A stretch of 64,000 nucleotides of DNA from Hallerella sp963629575 (lineage in GTDB: Bacteria; Fibrobacterota; Fibrobacteria; Fibrobacterales; Fibrobacteraceae). Positions 49,577 to 58,690 of the stretch are shown one piece after another (the stretch's first letter is position 1; each line of letters begins with the position of its first letter). The stretch spans positions 1 through 64,000 of the forward strand of contig CAVGIM010000004.1 of the NCBI GenBank assembly GCA_963629575.1. The letters are read 5' to 3'. The translations under genes were made by a program, and so were the position numbers. Under the pieces are notes generated by a model that saw nothing but the letters and a program-made list of their open reading frames with translations, did not search any database and was not told where the DNA came from.

Positions 49577-51181
49577 ATGACGCCATTCCGCACGCTTCTT
49601 TTTATCCTTGTCGTCTTTGCCCTCTTCGGCGCGCTTTCGCTCGGTTTTCCGAGCGAAGGAATTTCCGTCGGGCCATTCACGCTGCGGTTTCCCTCCCTGA
49701 AGGAAAAACTCGAGGAAACGAAAGCGGATCTTTCCGACTCGGCAAGGCCCGATCCCGAAGAACAGATCCGGAAGATGCTTGCCGAAACGCGCGCACGACA
49801 GTTCGCCGAATACGCGGATTCGCTAGCCTTTTACGAAACGTTTTTCAAGAGCGGTCCTACGCGATTCGACTTTCCGGACAATAGCCCGTTCTGGTTCGAC
49901 CGCTTTTTTGACCGGGTAGAGCAGGCGAAGGATTCGGGCGAAGTCATCCACATCGTCCACTACGGCGATTCCCAGCTCGAAGGCGACCGCATCACGGCGA
50001 CTTTCCGCGAAGCCATCCAGGCGCTCTTCGGAGGTTCCGGACCGGGAATGGTACCGCCTCTCGCCGACATTCCTTCATTCGTTTTCAACGGACACAGCAT
50101 CGGAAACCTTTCGCGACACCGCATCTTTGGACCGAAAGAAGAACATGCGTCAAACAACCGATACGGTCCGCTCGCCCAGGTGACCGATTTAAATGGCAGC
50201 GCGACGTTTACGTTCAAGAAGAGCCGACGCCAGAAAAACTACCCGAACGCCGGAAAGTTTCAAAAAATCCGTCTTCTCGCGAACAAGGCAAACCTCAAGA
50301 CAAGGCTCATCTACAGGGCGGCGGTCATCGATACGGTTATCGGCGATTCCTTAGAGGAATACAGAACGCATACGCAGAAATTTCTCGCGACAGATCCGGT
50401 CGTCGAAACCTATCCGAACCTTTCCGTCTATACGTGGGATCTTCTTCACGAAACGGAATCCGTCACGCTGACCGTTTCGGGCAAGGCTTCGCTATACACG
50501 ATTGTACTTGACGGATCGTCGGGTATCGGAGTCGATAACGTCGCCATGCGCGGAAGTTCGGGAACCGTTTTCACCAAGATGGACAACGATCTTCTTGGCG
50601 CATCCCTCCAGGCCATCAACGCGAAACTCATCCTGATGGAATACGGCGGAAACCTGGTTCCAAGCGTTACTCGCGCAAACCTTGACTGGGTCGAAAAGAC
50701 CCTCGAAAGGCAAATCCAGGCTCTACAGAAAGCGGCTCCCGACGCGGACATTCTCTTTATCGGCCCTGCGGACATGTCAAAGAAAATCAACGGAAGGTGG
50801 ACCAGCTACCCGAACCTCGAAATGACGGTCGAAAAGCTTCGGGAAGTCGCCCTGAAGAACGGCTGCGCCTACTGGGACATGTATCGCGTCATGGGCGGGC
50901 AGAACTCCATGATTTCCTGGGTCAAGGAAAAGCCTCCTCTCGGCGGACCGGACTATATCCACTTTACCCGTGCCGGAGCTTCCCATATCGGCGAGCTCCT
51001 CTACAACGCGATAAAACTGCACTACGACCATTACGCATTTAGAAAGGCCCGAAAAATCGATTCGGAGAAGCTCTTCGAAATCCATTCTTTTCGGGACAGC
51101 GCAAAAATCAAGGCAGACACGCTCGTCGCCGAAAACGACACGCTTGTATTGACTCCCATTTCCCGCGGCGAGGTTCCATGA
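49577..51181 (+). CDS. SGNH/GDSL-type hydrolase, likely O-acetyltransferase partner
   Basis: The 534-residue protein has an N-terminal membrane helix (about 5-23), a coiled-coil region, then an SGNH domain: VHYGDSQLEG gives Asp131-Ser132 as block I and DYIHFTRAGASH gives Asp459 and His462 as block V. In AlgJ/AlgX- and PatB-like systems such proteins transfer acetyl groups to polysaccharides in the periplasm. It follows hisS by 6 bases and overlaps the next SGNH gene by ATGA. The large insertion between blocks I and V (about 150-400) may bind polysaccharide. Confidence 0.83.
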   Translation: MTPFRTLLFILVVFALFGALSLGFPSEGISVGPFTLRFPSLKEKLEETKADLSDSARPDPEEQIRKMLAETRARQFAEYADSLAFYETFFKSGPTRFDFPDNSPFWFDRFFDRVEQAKDSGEVIHIVHYGDSQLEGDRITATFREAIQALFGGSGPGMVPPLADIPSFVFNGHSIGNLSRHRIFGPKEEHASNNRYGPLAQVTDLNGSATFTFKKSRRQKNYPNAGKFQKIRLLANKANLKTRLIYRAAVIDTVIGDSLEEYRTHTQKFLATDPVVETYPNLSVYTWDLLHETESVTLTVSGKASLYTIVLDGSSGIGVDNVAMRGSSGTVFTKMDNDLLGASLQAINAKLILMEYGGNLVPSVTRANLDWVEKTLERQIQALQKAAPDADILFIGPADMSKKINGRWTSYPNLEMTVEKLREVALKNGCAYWDMYRVMGGQNSMISWVKEKPPLGGPDYIHFTRAGASHIGELLYNAIKLHYDHYAFRKARKIDSEKLFEIHSFRDSAKIKADTLVAENDTLVLTPISRGEVP

Positions 51182-52503
51182 AGCAAATCGCGTTCTGGAT
51201 CCTGGTGGCATGTACCCTCTCCATCGCCGACAAAGTCCGCCTGCCTATCGACTCGTCCGCAAACCACATCGTCTTTCCTGCGGGGAACTCATCATTCTCC
51301 CCGTTTCTGCACAAGCTGGATTCGCTAATCTATACAAGACAGGGAAACGTCAACATTCTGCATCTCGGCGGTTCTCACATCCAGGCAGACGTTTTTTCCA
51401 ACCGCATCCGTTCAAGGCTCGTCCGCGACATTCCCCTGCCGGCCGCATCGCGCGGATTCGTCTTTCCGTTCACCGCGGCGAATTCCAATACGCCCATCAG
51501 CTACGCTTCGCGAAAGCGCGGACGCTTCCAATGGGAACGGAGCGCTATCAGGAACCGCGAAAAGCCTTTGGGCCTCATGGGTTTCCAGGTGACGACAGTC
51601 GATCCCGACGCGGAAATTCGCATTGTCCTGGATTCGCGGATTCCGAACGAAAAGATGTGGCGCTTCACAAAGGTCCGCCTGTTCGGATTCTCGGCGGATT
51701 CCATCGAGCCTATTTTGCAACTCGAAGAGAACGGCGTCCGCCAGGCGGGAAAACGCGATTCGGTTTCGGGAAGCTTCGTCTTTGAAATTTCAAGAAGGGC
51801 GGATTCCCTGATTTTTCGCTTTCCCTGGAAAAATCCCGCAGAGGAAGCCGCATGGCGCGACACGCTCGCAAGGCTCGATTCCCTCGGCAAGGAGGCGCTG
51901 TTTGCCGACACGGCATTCTGCAGGAAGATTCCAAAATTTACGCTCACGGGAATTTTCCTTTCCGATTCCGTTTCCGGGCTCACCTATAATTCCATCGGCG
52001 TAAACGGCGCGGGTCTAGAAGCGTATCTTTCGCTACAGGACCTAGAGCGCGACCTGGACTTTTCGCCGCCGGATCTGGTCATCTTTTCCATCGGGATTAA
52101 CGACGCGAACGTGGCAAGTTTCGATTCCGAGCTGTTCAAGGCGCGCTACGACACCCTGATCTACCGGATCCGGAAAGTTTCCCCCAAGGCGGCACTGCTT
52201 TTTATGTCCAACAACGACAGCTATTTCACCAAGACGAACAGGCCGAACAAAAACGGCGAGCTGGTCGCGCAAGCGACCTTTGAACTGGCCAAAAAATACA
52301 AGGGCGGATTCTGGGATATGTACAGGATAATGGGAGGATTTCAATCCATGGACTCCTGGGTCGCAGCCGATTACGCGAAAAAGGATCGCGTCCATTTCAA
52401 GAATTCCGGCTACGAGCTTTTGGGAGACCTTTTCTTTGACGCTCTTCGCGAAGTGATCTTTCCCGATTCCGCATTTTCCAGACCGGCGGAGAAAAAAAGA
52501 TGA
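51178..52503 (+). CDS. Second SGNH-type protein, secreted
   Basis: The 441-residue protein has a signal peptide (MKQIAFWILVACTLSIA). Its block I reads LHLGGSHIQ with Ser66 where the first SGNH protein has HYGDSQ; block III SIGINDAN near 300; block V DRVHFKNSGY with Asp403 and His406. The Asp-to-Gly change before the serine is a variant seen in some families, and activity is likely but not certain. The two SGNH proteins share FWDMYRIMGG-like and DYIHF/DRVHF segments, so they are paralogues. Coupled to MBOAT by a 4-base overlap. Confidence 0.82.
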   Translation: MKQIAFWILVACTLSIADKVRLPIDSSANHIVFPAGNSSFSPFLHKLDSLIYTRQGNVNILHLGGSHIQADVFSNRIRSRLVRDIPLPAASRGFVFPFTAANSNTPISYASRKRGRFQWERSAIRNREKPLGLMGFQVTTVDPDAEIRIVLDSRIPNEKMWRFTKVRLFGFSADSIEPILQLEENGVRQAGKRDSVSGSFVFEISRRADSLIFRFPWKNPAEEAAWRDTLARLDSLGKEALFADTAFCRKIPKFTLTGIFLSDSVSGLTYNSIGVNGAGLEAYLSLQDLERDLDFSPPDLVIFSIGINDANVASFDSELFKARYDTLIYRIRKVSPKAALLFMSNNDSYFTKTNRPNKNGELVAQATFELAKKYKGGFWDMYRIMGGFQSMDSWVAADYAKKDRVHFKNSGYELLGDLFFDALREVIFPDSAFSRPAEKKR

Positions 52504-54347
52504 GTTTTCTTGGCGACATTCTCCAGAGCGCGCTTTTCTTCGATCCGTCAAGGCCCCTAATCTTTACGCAGTTTTACTTCTGGGCATTCTTCGCAGTCGT
52601 CTTTGCGCTGTTTTCCTGTCTGCACAGCAAGATCATGCTGCGCAACGCGTTCCTGTTCTTCGCGAGCCTCTTCTTTTACTACAAGACCAGCGGTAGCTAC
52701 CTGCTGCTCCTGATTTTTTGCGTTTCCGTCAATTTTCTCGGCGGACGCTTTCTCGAAAAGCTTCGGAAAACGGCGCCAAGAACCATCTTTCTCGTTTTGC
52801 TAGTCGCAATCGATCTCTTCACTCTCGGCTATTTCAAGTACGCCTATTTTTTCCTCGACGTCTTGCACCAGCTATTCGGGGTCGATTTAAAAGTCTATAA
52901 CTTTTTCGCCGCGGCGAGCAACCGCTTTTTGCACACCGGTTCGCTAGTCGATCAAATCATTCTTCCCGTCGGCATTTCCTTTTTCACGTTCCAGGCGATT
53001 AGCTATGTCGTCGATGTCTATAAAAAGAGCATCCGGCCCATTGCCAACTTTTTCGACTTCGGCTTTTATCTGACATTTTTCCCGGCCCTAGTCGCAGGTC
53101 CCATCATCCGTGCCGACAAGTTCATTCCCCAGCTGCACCGTCCCTACTTTCTTTCCCGCCGCGCCTTCGCGCTCGCCATTTTCTGGATTCTGAACGGACT
53201 TGCCAAAAAGATTGTCATGAGCGACTTTCTCGCGACGCAGTTTGTCGATCGCGTTTTCGAGACCCCGCTGCTCTTTACCGGATTCGAAAATCTCCTTGCG
53301 CTGTTTGCCTATTCGCTCCAGGTCTATGCGGATTTTTCCGGCTATACGGACATTGCGACCGGAGTCGCCCTTTTGATGGGATTTCGCCTGCCGCAGAACT
53401 TCCACTCGCCCTACAAGGCCGACAGGCCGTCCGAATTCTGGCATCGCTGGCATATTTCCCTTTCGCGCTGGCTCCGGGACTATCTCTACATCCCTCTCGG
53501 CGGAAACCGCCGCGCGAGCTTTGGAACCTTTTTCTGGACCTTGGTCATCTCCGCCATCGCCGTCATTCTCTCGGGCAGCTTCCTCGTCGCCTGCTCCCTG
53601 GGAATTCTATTGCTATCGCTTTTTCTCTGGGGAATTTTCCGGCCCGATTCCAGGCGAACCATCGCCAAGCATACCAATGCGATGATCACGCAGCTGATGG
53701 GAGGGCTCTGGCACGGCGCAAGCTGGAACTTCATCGTCTGGGGGGGACTGAACGGCGTCGGCATGATTCTCAACACGCAATGGAGCAAGCAAAAAATCGA
53801 AGTTCGCGCCATTCTGATGTTCCTCCTTACCGCGACATTCGCCCTTCTGTGCAAGTTCCGCTACGAACCGCTCTGGGGAATCGCCAGCGTCTGGTGCGGA
53901 ATCATATTCCTCGGAATCTACGCGAGCATGATCTACGGACTCTTCTCGAAAAAGCCTCTGCCGCGGCTCAAGTTTGCCTGGAACGTTCTTCTCACGTTCG
54001 TCTTCATCACTTCGACGCGACTCTTTTTCCGCTCCGGCTCGAACCTTGACCCCGCCGAAGCCAACGAAGTCGCCTGGGAAACCGCCCGCAACATGATTCA
54101 CCAGATAGGATCTCCGTGGAACCTTTCCCTCGTTCCGCAAATGGCGTTCCAGCATCTTTCCATCATTCTCGTATTTTGCCTGGGAATGGCCATTCACTGG
54201 CTACCGGAAAACTTCAAGCGCACCTATCGAATTCTCTTTGCGAAACTTCCCAAATGGGCGATAGCCCTCCTGACCGTCCTTGCGTGCCTTGTCATCTACC
54301 AGTTTTCCAGCGCGGATTCCCCGCCGTTCATCTATTTCCAGTTCTAG
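52500..54347 (+). CDS. MBOAT-family membrane O-acyltransferase
   Basis: The 615-residue protein has about 12 membrane helices. Family marks are FNRFLHTGSLVDQIILPVGISFFTFQAISYVVDVYK-like core near 140-180, PYKADRPSEFWHRWHISLSRWLRDYLYIPLGG near 300-330 and the catalytic His405 in GLWHGASWN. It resembles AlgI/PatA, which pass acyl groups across the membrane to an SGNH partner. It is the last gene of hisS-SGNH-SGNH-MBOAT. Probable role: O-acetylation of an exported polysaccharide or peptidoglycan. Confidence 0.9.
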   Translation: MSFLGDILQSALFFDPSRPLIFTQFYFWAFFAVVFALFSCLHSKIMLRNAFLFFASLFFYYKTSGSYLLLLIFCVSVNFLGGRFLEKLRKTAPRTIFLVLLVAIDLFTLGYFKYAYFFLDVLHQLFGVDLKVYNFFAAASNRFLHTGSLVDQIILPVGISFFTFQAISYVVDVYKKSIRPIANFFDFGFYLTFFPALVAGPIIRADKFIPQLHRPYFLSRRAFALAIFWILNGLAKKIVMSDFLATQFVDRVFETPLLFTGFENLLALFAYSLQVYADFSGYTDIATGVALLMGFRLPQNFHSPYKADRPSEFWHRWHISLSRWLRDYLYIPLGGNRRASFGTFFWTLVISAIAVILSGSFLVACSLGILLLSLFLWGIFRPDSRRTIAKHTNAMITQLMGGLWHGASWNFIVWGGLNGVGMILNTQWSKQKIEVRAILMFLLTATFALLCKFRYEPLWGIASVWCGIIFLGIYASMIYGLFSKKPLPRLKFAWNVLLTFVFITSTRLFFRSGSNLDPAEANEVAWETARNMIHQIGSPWNLSLVPQMAFQHLSIILVFCLGMAIHWLPENFKRTYRILFAKLPKWAIALLTVLACLVIYQFSSADSPPFIYFQF

Positions 54348-54359
54348 AAGTTCGCGGAC

Positions 54360-54932
54360 TCACCGCAACATATCCAAGTCCAGAAACATTTTCCGATACG
54401 CTTCGACTTTCCTTTCGAACGCTAACGGATAGGCGCGGCTAGAACTCGGTGCGCGATACAAGGCAAGATTCCTTGTTCCGAGCGCAATCGCGACCTTGCC
54501 GCCGACAGGAGGCGTTTCGACACGGAACGTCTCGGCGACCGTTTTCGTCGCAAGCGTTCCCGTCGTTACGACAGCCAGGCAGTCGGGAACTTTCGCAAGA
54601 AGCTTTTCCAGGTCCGTCGGGAAAATCACTTCCAAAAAGGCATCCGACGCGTTTCCCTTCAAGCGATTCACGGATTCCGCCGCATCATAGATTCCTATTC
54701 CTGCAATCGACAAGAAGTCGATAATCCTTTCCCGGTCAAAACGCTTTTCCGTTTTACATACAAAATAATCCCTTTCGCCGTAAAAGACCTTTCCCAGAAT
54801 TCGCCACATGTCGTTGTTGAAGTTCGGGTAGTAAAAATCCATGCACCAGCGCGTCCTCGGAGGCGGAAAGCTTCCGAGCATCAGGAGCCGTGCGCGCTTT
54901 GGCAAAAAGGGTTCTAGCGGATGTCTTTCCAC
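54360..54932 (-). CDS. Uracil-DNA glycosylase superfamily protein
   Basis: I chose the GTG at 54932 (190 residues) since relatives begin with an ERHPLEPFLPK-like segment; the frame extends to 55082 only over the nitroreductase gene. RLLMLGSFPPP near 16-26 is the glycosylase motif A, MDFYYPNFNNDMWRIL follows, and VVTTGTLATKT near 130 is motif B. The exact substrate is unknown. It is the second gene after the nitroreductase and ends 12 bases from the convergent MBOAT stop. Confidence 0.78.
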   Translation of the reverse strand: MERHPLEPFLPKRARLLMLGSFPPPRTRWCMDFYYPNFNNDMWRILGKVFYGERDYFVCKTEKRFDRERIIDFLSIAGIGIYDAAESVNRLKGNASDAFLEVIFPTDLEKLLAKVPDCLAVVTTGTLATKTVAETFRVETPPVGGKVAIALGTRNLALYRAPSSSRAYPLAFERKVEAYRKMFLDLDMLR

Positions 54933-54954
54933 GCGACGTTCGGCAGGGAAACGT

Positions 54955-55476
54955 TCATAGTTCCGAAGCGAATTCCGCAAGGGACTTTCGCACGGAATGT
55001 TTCGGCGAAGGCTTGCCGTGCTGCGGATCCGCATAGCCCAGATCGAGCAGGCAGACGAGTTTTTCGTCTTCCGAAAAGCCAAAGGCCCTTTCGATTGTTT
55101 CGGCGTTGAAGCCTCTCGCCCAGAGCGTATTCAAGCCCAGATCGGTCGCTTCGAGCATCATGTGCGTCGTGACAATGCTCGCGTCCTCGGGACCGCAATC
55201 ATGCTCGTCTCCGTATTTCGAAGCCTTGTAGCTTTTTGCCCTGTCGTAGGAAACCATCAGCACGACGGGCGCATTGTACGCCATCCGGGTCAGTCCGCGG
55301 ATCTTTTCGATAGCTTCGGGAGTTTCAAGAACCCTCACGCGAACAGGCTGGGAGTTCGTCGCCGTCGGAGCGATACGGCCCGCTTCGAGAACCGATCCGA
55401 TTTTTTCCCTTTCCACCGCCTTGTCGGCAAACGAGCGGCAGCTGTAACGATCCTTGGCTAGCGCAATAAAGGACAT
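54955..55476 (-). CDS. Nitroreductase-family flavoprotein
   Basis: The 173-residue protein shows the FMN-binding nitroreductase features: RYSCRSFADKAV near 10-21, AGRIAPTATNSQPVRVRVLE near 31-50 and GLNTLWARGFN near 112-122. Such enzymes reduce nitro compounds or quinones with NAD(P)H. A TAAATT box with an AGAGG ribosome site lies upstream. Divergent from the xylanase. Confidence 0.9.
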   Translation of the reverse strand: MSFIALAKDRYSCRSFADKAVEREKIGSVLEAGRIAPTATNSQPVRVRVLETPEAIEKIRGLTRMAYNAPVVLMVSYDRAKSYKASKYGDEHDCGPEDASIVTTHMMLEATDLGLNTLWARGFNAETIERAFGFSEDEKLVCLLDLGYADPQHGKPSPKHSVRKSLAEFASEL

Positions 55477-55507
55477 GGATACCTCTTGTCTAAATTCGTC
55501 ATTCCAA

Positions 55508-55595
55508 AATTTACAACAAAATACAACACTTTTTCAATCTCCGGGGAGACCTGCGAGACTTTCAAGCATATTTTACAAGGAACAGAAAGGAGAAT
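55508..55595. promoter_or_regulatory. Intergenic control region of nitroreductase and xylanase
   Basis: TAAATT (minus, 55513-55508) fits the nitroreductase promoter, leader about 24 bases. For the xylanase, TATTTT at 55569-55574 followed by a strong AAAGGAG ribosome site before the ATG at 55600 is the best candidate. No operator repeat is obvious. Confidence 0.4.
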
Positions 55596-55599
55596 TTCC

Positions 55600-57063
55600 A
55601 TGAACATGAAGTTTATTTTTCCCCTGATTCTCGGATGCGCCTCGCTATGGGCCGGAGAGGTACTGACATGCGCAAACGGCACTTCCCAGCAGATGCGAAC
55701 CGTAAACGGCTACGACTATGAACTGTGGAGCCAAAACGGAACGGGAACGGCGAGCCTCACCATCACGGCGGATTCGAAGCCGGAAAACGGCGGAACCTTT
55801 TCCGCGGAATGGAGCGGAACCATCAACGTTCTCTCCCGCGCCGGAAAAAAGTTCAAGAATAACGAAACGGTCTCTTCCGTCGGGACAATCACCATCGACT
55901 TCGAAGCGACCTGGAGTTCTTCGGACAATGTCAAGATGCTGGGAATCTACGGCTGGGGATATTTCGCCTCCGGCACGCAGCCTTCGAACTTTTCCGACCA
56001 GATCGAATACTACATCATCCAGGACCGGGGAAGCTACAACTCCGCGACCAGCGGCACCAACTGTACAAAAAAAGGTTCGGCGACGATCGACGGCATTCTC
56101 TACAACTTCACGGAATGCGACCGGATCGGGCAACCGATGCTCACGGGCAACGGGAACTTCAAGCAATACTTCAGCTACCCGGCGAGCACGAGCAGCCACA
56201 GGACAAGCGGACGCGTCACCGTGTCCAGGCATTTTGCGGAATGGGCCAAGGCGGGAATGCCGATGAACAAGCTCTACGAAGTCGCGATGAAAGTAGAATC
56301 CTATACGGGAAACACCGGAACGGCAAGAGGAAGCGCAAACGTCACCAAGAACATCCTCTGCATCGGAAGCGCCTGTGACGAAGGGGAATCCAACCCGAGC
56401 GAATCGTCTTCGAGTTCGAGCGCCGCCCAAAGTTCGAGCAGCATAAGCAGTTCCAGCAGCTCGAAAATTGCGGCAAACCCGACATGCAGCGATTACGAGC
56501 CGGCGTTTTGCGGCGGGGCCGCCTTTGCAAGCGTCATCGGAAATTCCGCAGACATTCCCGCAAGCGGCGAATGCCTCTACATCCGCGACTTTGAAGTCAT
56601 CCAGCCCTCGCTCGGTTCCACGGTTTCCATCAACGGGGTATCCAACACGTGTGGCGACGAATGGGACGATTGCAACTACAACACAAAGCCCGAGGCAAAG
56701 GACGGAGGCTATTACGTCTATGTCGCCAGCGGAACCATTAACGATTACGAAAGCAACGGTTGGGTGAACATCGTCGGCGGAGAAAAGCCGAATTGCGCCG
56801 ACGGAACAGATCCGGACAAGACTCCCATTTTCGACATGGCGAAGAATCTCCGCGGAAGCGTTTCCGTCCAGGTTCTCGAAGGCCGCGAATTGCAGGTGCA
56901 TTCAAACCTCTCCAATCGGATCGAGATTTTCGACATGCTGGGGAACAAGGTCCTGAGCGTTCCCCTGCAAGCCGGTTCCCGGACAATCGCCCTTTCCCTT
57001 CCAAACGGCTCCTATCTCTGGAAGATTCGCGGGGCAAAGTCCGGAAAATTCACGATTCGCTAG
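55600..57063 (+). CDS. Secreted GH11 endo-beta-1,4-xylanase with type IX-like C-terminal domain
   Basis: The 487-residue protein starts at the ATG at 55600 behind AAAGGAG; earlier in-frame starts are not supported. Parts: signal peptide (cut after about 18 residues); GH11 jelly roll (about 25-260) with nucleophile Glu136 in IEYYII and acid/base Glu233 in VESYTGN; a poly-Ser linker (about 270-290); a Cys-rich module of unknown type (about 295-410); and a last 60 residues with VSVQVLEGRELQVHSN, FDMLGNKV and SLPNGSYLWKIR, closely resembling type IX secretion sorting domains. It should cut xylan outside the cell. Followed by a strong terminator, so it is a single-gene unit. Confidence 0.92.
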   Translation: MNMKFIFPLILGCASLWAGEVLTCANGTSQQMRTVNGYDYELWSQNGTGTASLTITADSKPENGGTFSAEWSGTINVLSRAGKKFKNNETVSSVGTITIDFEATWSSSDNVKMLGIYGWGYFASGTQPSNFSDQIEYYIIQDRGSYNSATSGTNCTKKGSATIDGILYNFTECDRIGQPMLTGNGNFKQYFSYPASTSSHRTSGRVTVSRHFAEWAKAGMPMNKLYEVAMKVESYTGNTGTARGSANVTKNILCIGSACDEGESNPSESSSSSSAAQSSSSISSSSSSKIAANPTCSDYEPAFCGGAAFASVIGNSADIPASGECLYIRDFEVIQPSLGSTVSINGVSNTCGDEWDDCNYNTKPEAKDGGYYVYVASGTINDYESNGWVNIVGGEKPNCADGTDPDKTPIFDMAKNLRGSVSVQVLEGRELQVHSNLSNRIEIFDMLGNKVLSVPLQAGSRTIALSLPNGSYLWKIRGAKSGKFTIR

Positions 57064-57103
57064 GCAGAATCGCACGGCGAAAGTCTCTCTCCAACTATTT
57101 TCG

Positions 57104-57130
57104 AAAATGCCGCCCTCCTGGCGGCATTTT
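57104..57130 (+). terminator. Terminator after the xylanase gene
   Basis: AAAATGCCGCC pairs with GGCGGCATTTT around a 5-base loop and is followed by a T-rich tract. Confidence 0.92.
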
Positions 57131-57133
57131 TAG

Positions 57134-57139
57134 TAGATT
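57134..57139 (+). promoter_or_regulatory. Putative -10 box of the small membrane gene
   Basis: TAGATT, 6 bases before the ATG at 57146, immediately after the xylanase terminator. Confidence 0.4.
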
Positions 57140-57145
57140 GTTCCC

Positions 57146-57310
57146 ATGAAAAATCGAATCCTGAAGTACATCAAGAGCTTTCACTGGAAGTTTCTCTTCC
57201 TCTTTGCCGCATTCTGCGTCGCGCTCGCCATCGTGAACAACTTCCGGGTCGGCGACGAAAAGTCCGTCGAATGGATTGGTACGCAAGACGTTCTCGCAAA
57301 ACCGGAGTAG
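57146..57310 (+). CDS. Small 54-residue membrane protein
   Basis: The frame runs from the ATG at 57146 to TAG at 57308-57310. It has a basic start (MKNRILKYIK), one membrane helix (FLFLFAAFCVALAIV) and a short polar tail. It lies 6 bases after a TAGATT box and 3 bases before the MauE-like gene, so both probably share a message. I recognise no family. Confidence 0.62.
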   Translation: MKNRILKYIKSFHWKFLFLFAAFCVALAIVNNFRVGDEKSVEWIGTQDVLAKPE

Positions 57311-57313
57311 GCC

Positions 57314-57988
57314 ATGAAAAGACACGTTTTTTCCGCCATCCTTCTTTGCATCGCAACATTTCTCGTATCGGTCTGCATCGCCGAAGTTTCCTTTCCGGAA
57401 TCGTTCCTCACCTTTACCGACTCCGAGTTTCTCATCGAAAAATTTCCAAAGATCTGGAAGTACAATCTGCATTTCGGCATCGGTGCGCTCCTCGTCGCCA
57501 TTCCGCTAGTCCTTCTCGCTTACAGAAAGGACCGGGATTGGACGGTCAAAGGACTCGAAACGCTCCTTCGCATAGGCATCGGCGGGTTCTTCATCTCGGC
57601 GAGCATTTTTAAAATCCAGGACCCCAGGGGCTTTGCCGTCCTGGTCGCCCAATACCAGTTTCTGCCCGATTTCATCAACAACCTTTTCAGCCTTGTCTAT
57701 CCGCAATTCGAATTCTGGTTTGGTCTTGCGTTGATTGTCACGCCTTTTGCAAAAGAATCCGCGTTCGCCATTTTCTGGATGTTCATTTCGTTCATCATCG
57801 CTCTCGCCTGGGCGCTCGCTCTTGACCTCGGCATCACCTGCGGATGCTTTGAACTCGAAGGCGCCCAGAGCAAGTCCGAAGCCTGGACGGCGCTCATCCG
57901 CGACCTGATTCTCGTCGGTCCGACATTTTGGCTTACGCTTCGACCGAACCGAAGCCTTGTCGGAATCTGGCGTTCGAAAAAAAGCTAG
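57314..57988 (+). CDS. MauE/DoxX-like redox-associated membrane protein
   Basis: The 224-residue protein has about five membrane helices: a signal-anchor-like first helix, then RIGIGGFFISASIFKIQDP near 95-112, a helix pair, and ITCGCFELEGAQSKSEAWTALIRDLILV near 175-205. The CGCF and WTALIRDL segments are typical of MauE/MethylDoxX-like proteins linked to disulfide chemistry. A partner thioredoxin-like gene is not adjacent; the DsbA-like lipoprotein is 17 kb away. It overlaps the convergent bioD stop by 4 bases. Confidence 0.82.
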   Translation: MKRHVFSAILLCIATFLVSVCIAEVSFPESFLTFTDSEFLIEKFPKIWKYNLHFGIGALLVAIPLVLLAYRKDRDWTVKGLETLLRIGIGGFFISASIFKIQDPRGFAVLVAQYQFLPDFINNLFSLVYPQFEFWFGLALIVTPFAKESAFAIFWMFISFIIALAWALALDLGITCGCFELEGAQSKSEAWTALIRDLILVGPTFWLTLRPNRSLVGIWRSKKS

Positions 57989-58674
57989 AACGGCAAGACG
58001 CCCAGGTCCCTGTCACCGGTTCTTGTCTTCGAGAGAATTTCAAGACCGGTGATTTCCCGCATCATCGAGATGTTGTCGTCTTCCATTTCCAGGTTCCCGC
58101 TGTCGCCGTAGCGATTCACGAGAATTCCGCGTATTTTCAAGTTCCGCGCTTTCGCGTATTCGACAGTCAGGACGCACGCGTTGATGGATCCGAGCGCCGC
58201 CGTGGTGACGATCAGAAGCGGAAGATCCAGGAGTTTCACGATGTCTTCGAGAAAAATTCCTTGGCCCGCAAGAGAACAGTTCTCCCCAGCGTCATGGCGA
58301 ATCGGGCAAACGATTCCCCCGCTGCCTTCGACAAAGACGAACGAATGACGCGACAAAGCCGCGTCAAAGTCCTTTTTCACTTTCGAAAGCTCCACCGGAT
58401 TACCCTCCTTCCGCGCAGCGAGATGCGGAGAGACGGCTTCCCGATAGACATAGCTGACGAGTTCATCCTGGCTGTCCGAGAGACCCGCTACCTTCTTTAC
58501 GTAGTCCGCGTCGCCCGCGACCCAGGTTCCGTCTCGAAATTCCGCCCCGCTAAGAGCCGCCTTGTAATAGCCGGCATCGATTCCGGAATCTCTCCACGCC
58601 TTGACCAGAAGTCCCGTGACAAAGGTTTTCCCTATATCGGTGCCGGTCGCCGTCACAAAATAGCCGTGATTCAT
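57985..58674 (-). CDS. bioD: Dethiobiotin synthetase
   Basis: BioD closes the ureido ring to make dethiobiotin using ATP and CO2. I chose the ATG at 58674 (229 residues), where MNHGYFVTATGTDIGKT carries the P-loop; AGGAA upstream is its ribosome site. EGSGGIVCPI near 115 and VNRYGD near 190 also fit. It lies 16 bases after bioA. No bioB, bioF or bioC/H is in the window. Confidence 0.92.
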   Translation of the reverse strand: MNHGYFVTATGTDIGKTFVTGLLVKAWRDSGIDAGYYKAALSGAEFRDGTWVAGDADYVKKVAGLSDSQDELVSYVYREAVSPHLAARKEGNPVELSKVKKDFDAALSRHSFVFVEGSGGIVCPIRHDAGENCSLAGQGIFLEDIVKLLDLPLLIVTTAALGSINACVLTVEYAKARNLKIRGILVNRYGDSGNLEMEDDNISMMREITGLEILSKTRTGDRDLGVLPF

Positions 58675-58690
58675 CTTGCCTGTTCCTTGC

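Noticed and set aside
54933..55082. Longer N-terminus of the UDG-like gene
   Set aside because: That part overlaps the nitroreductase coding sequence and has no resemblance to glycosylases.
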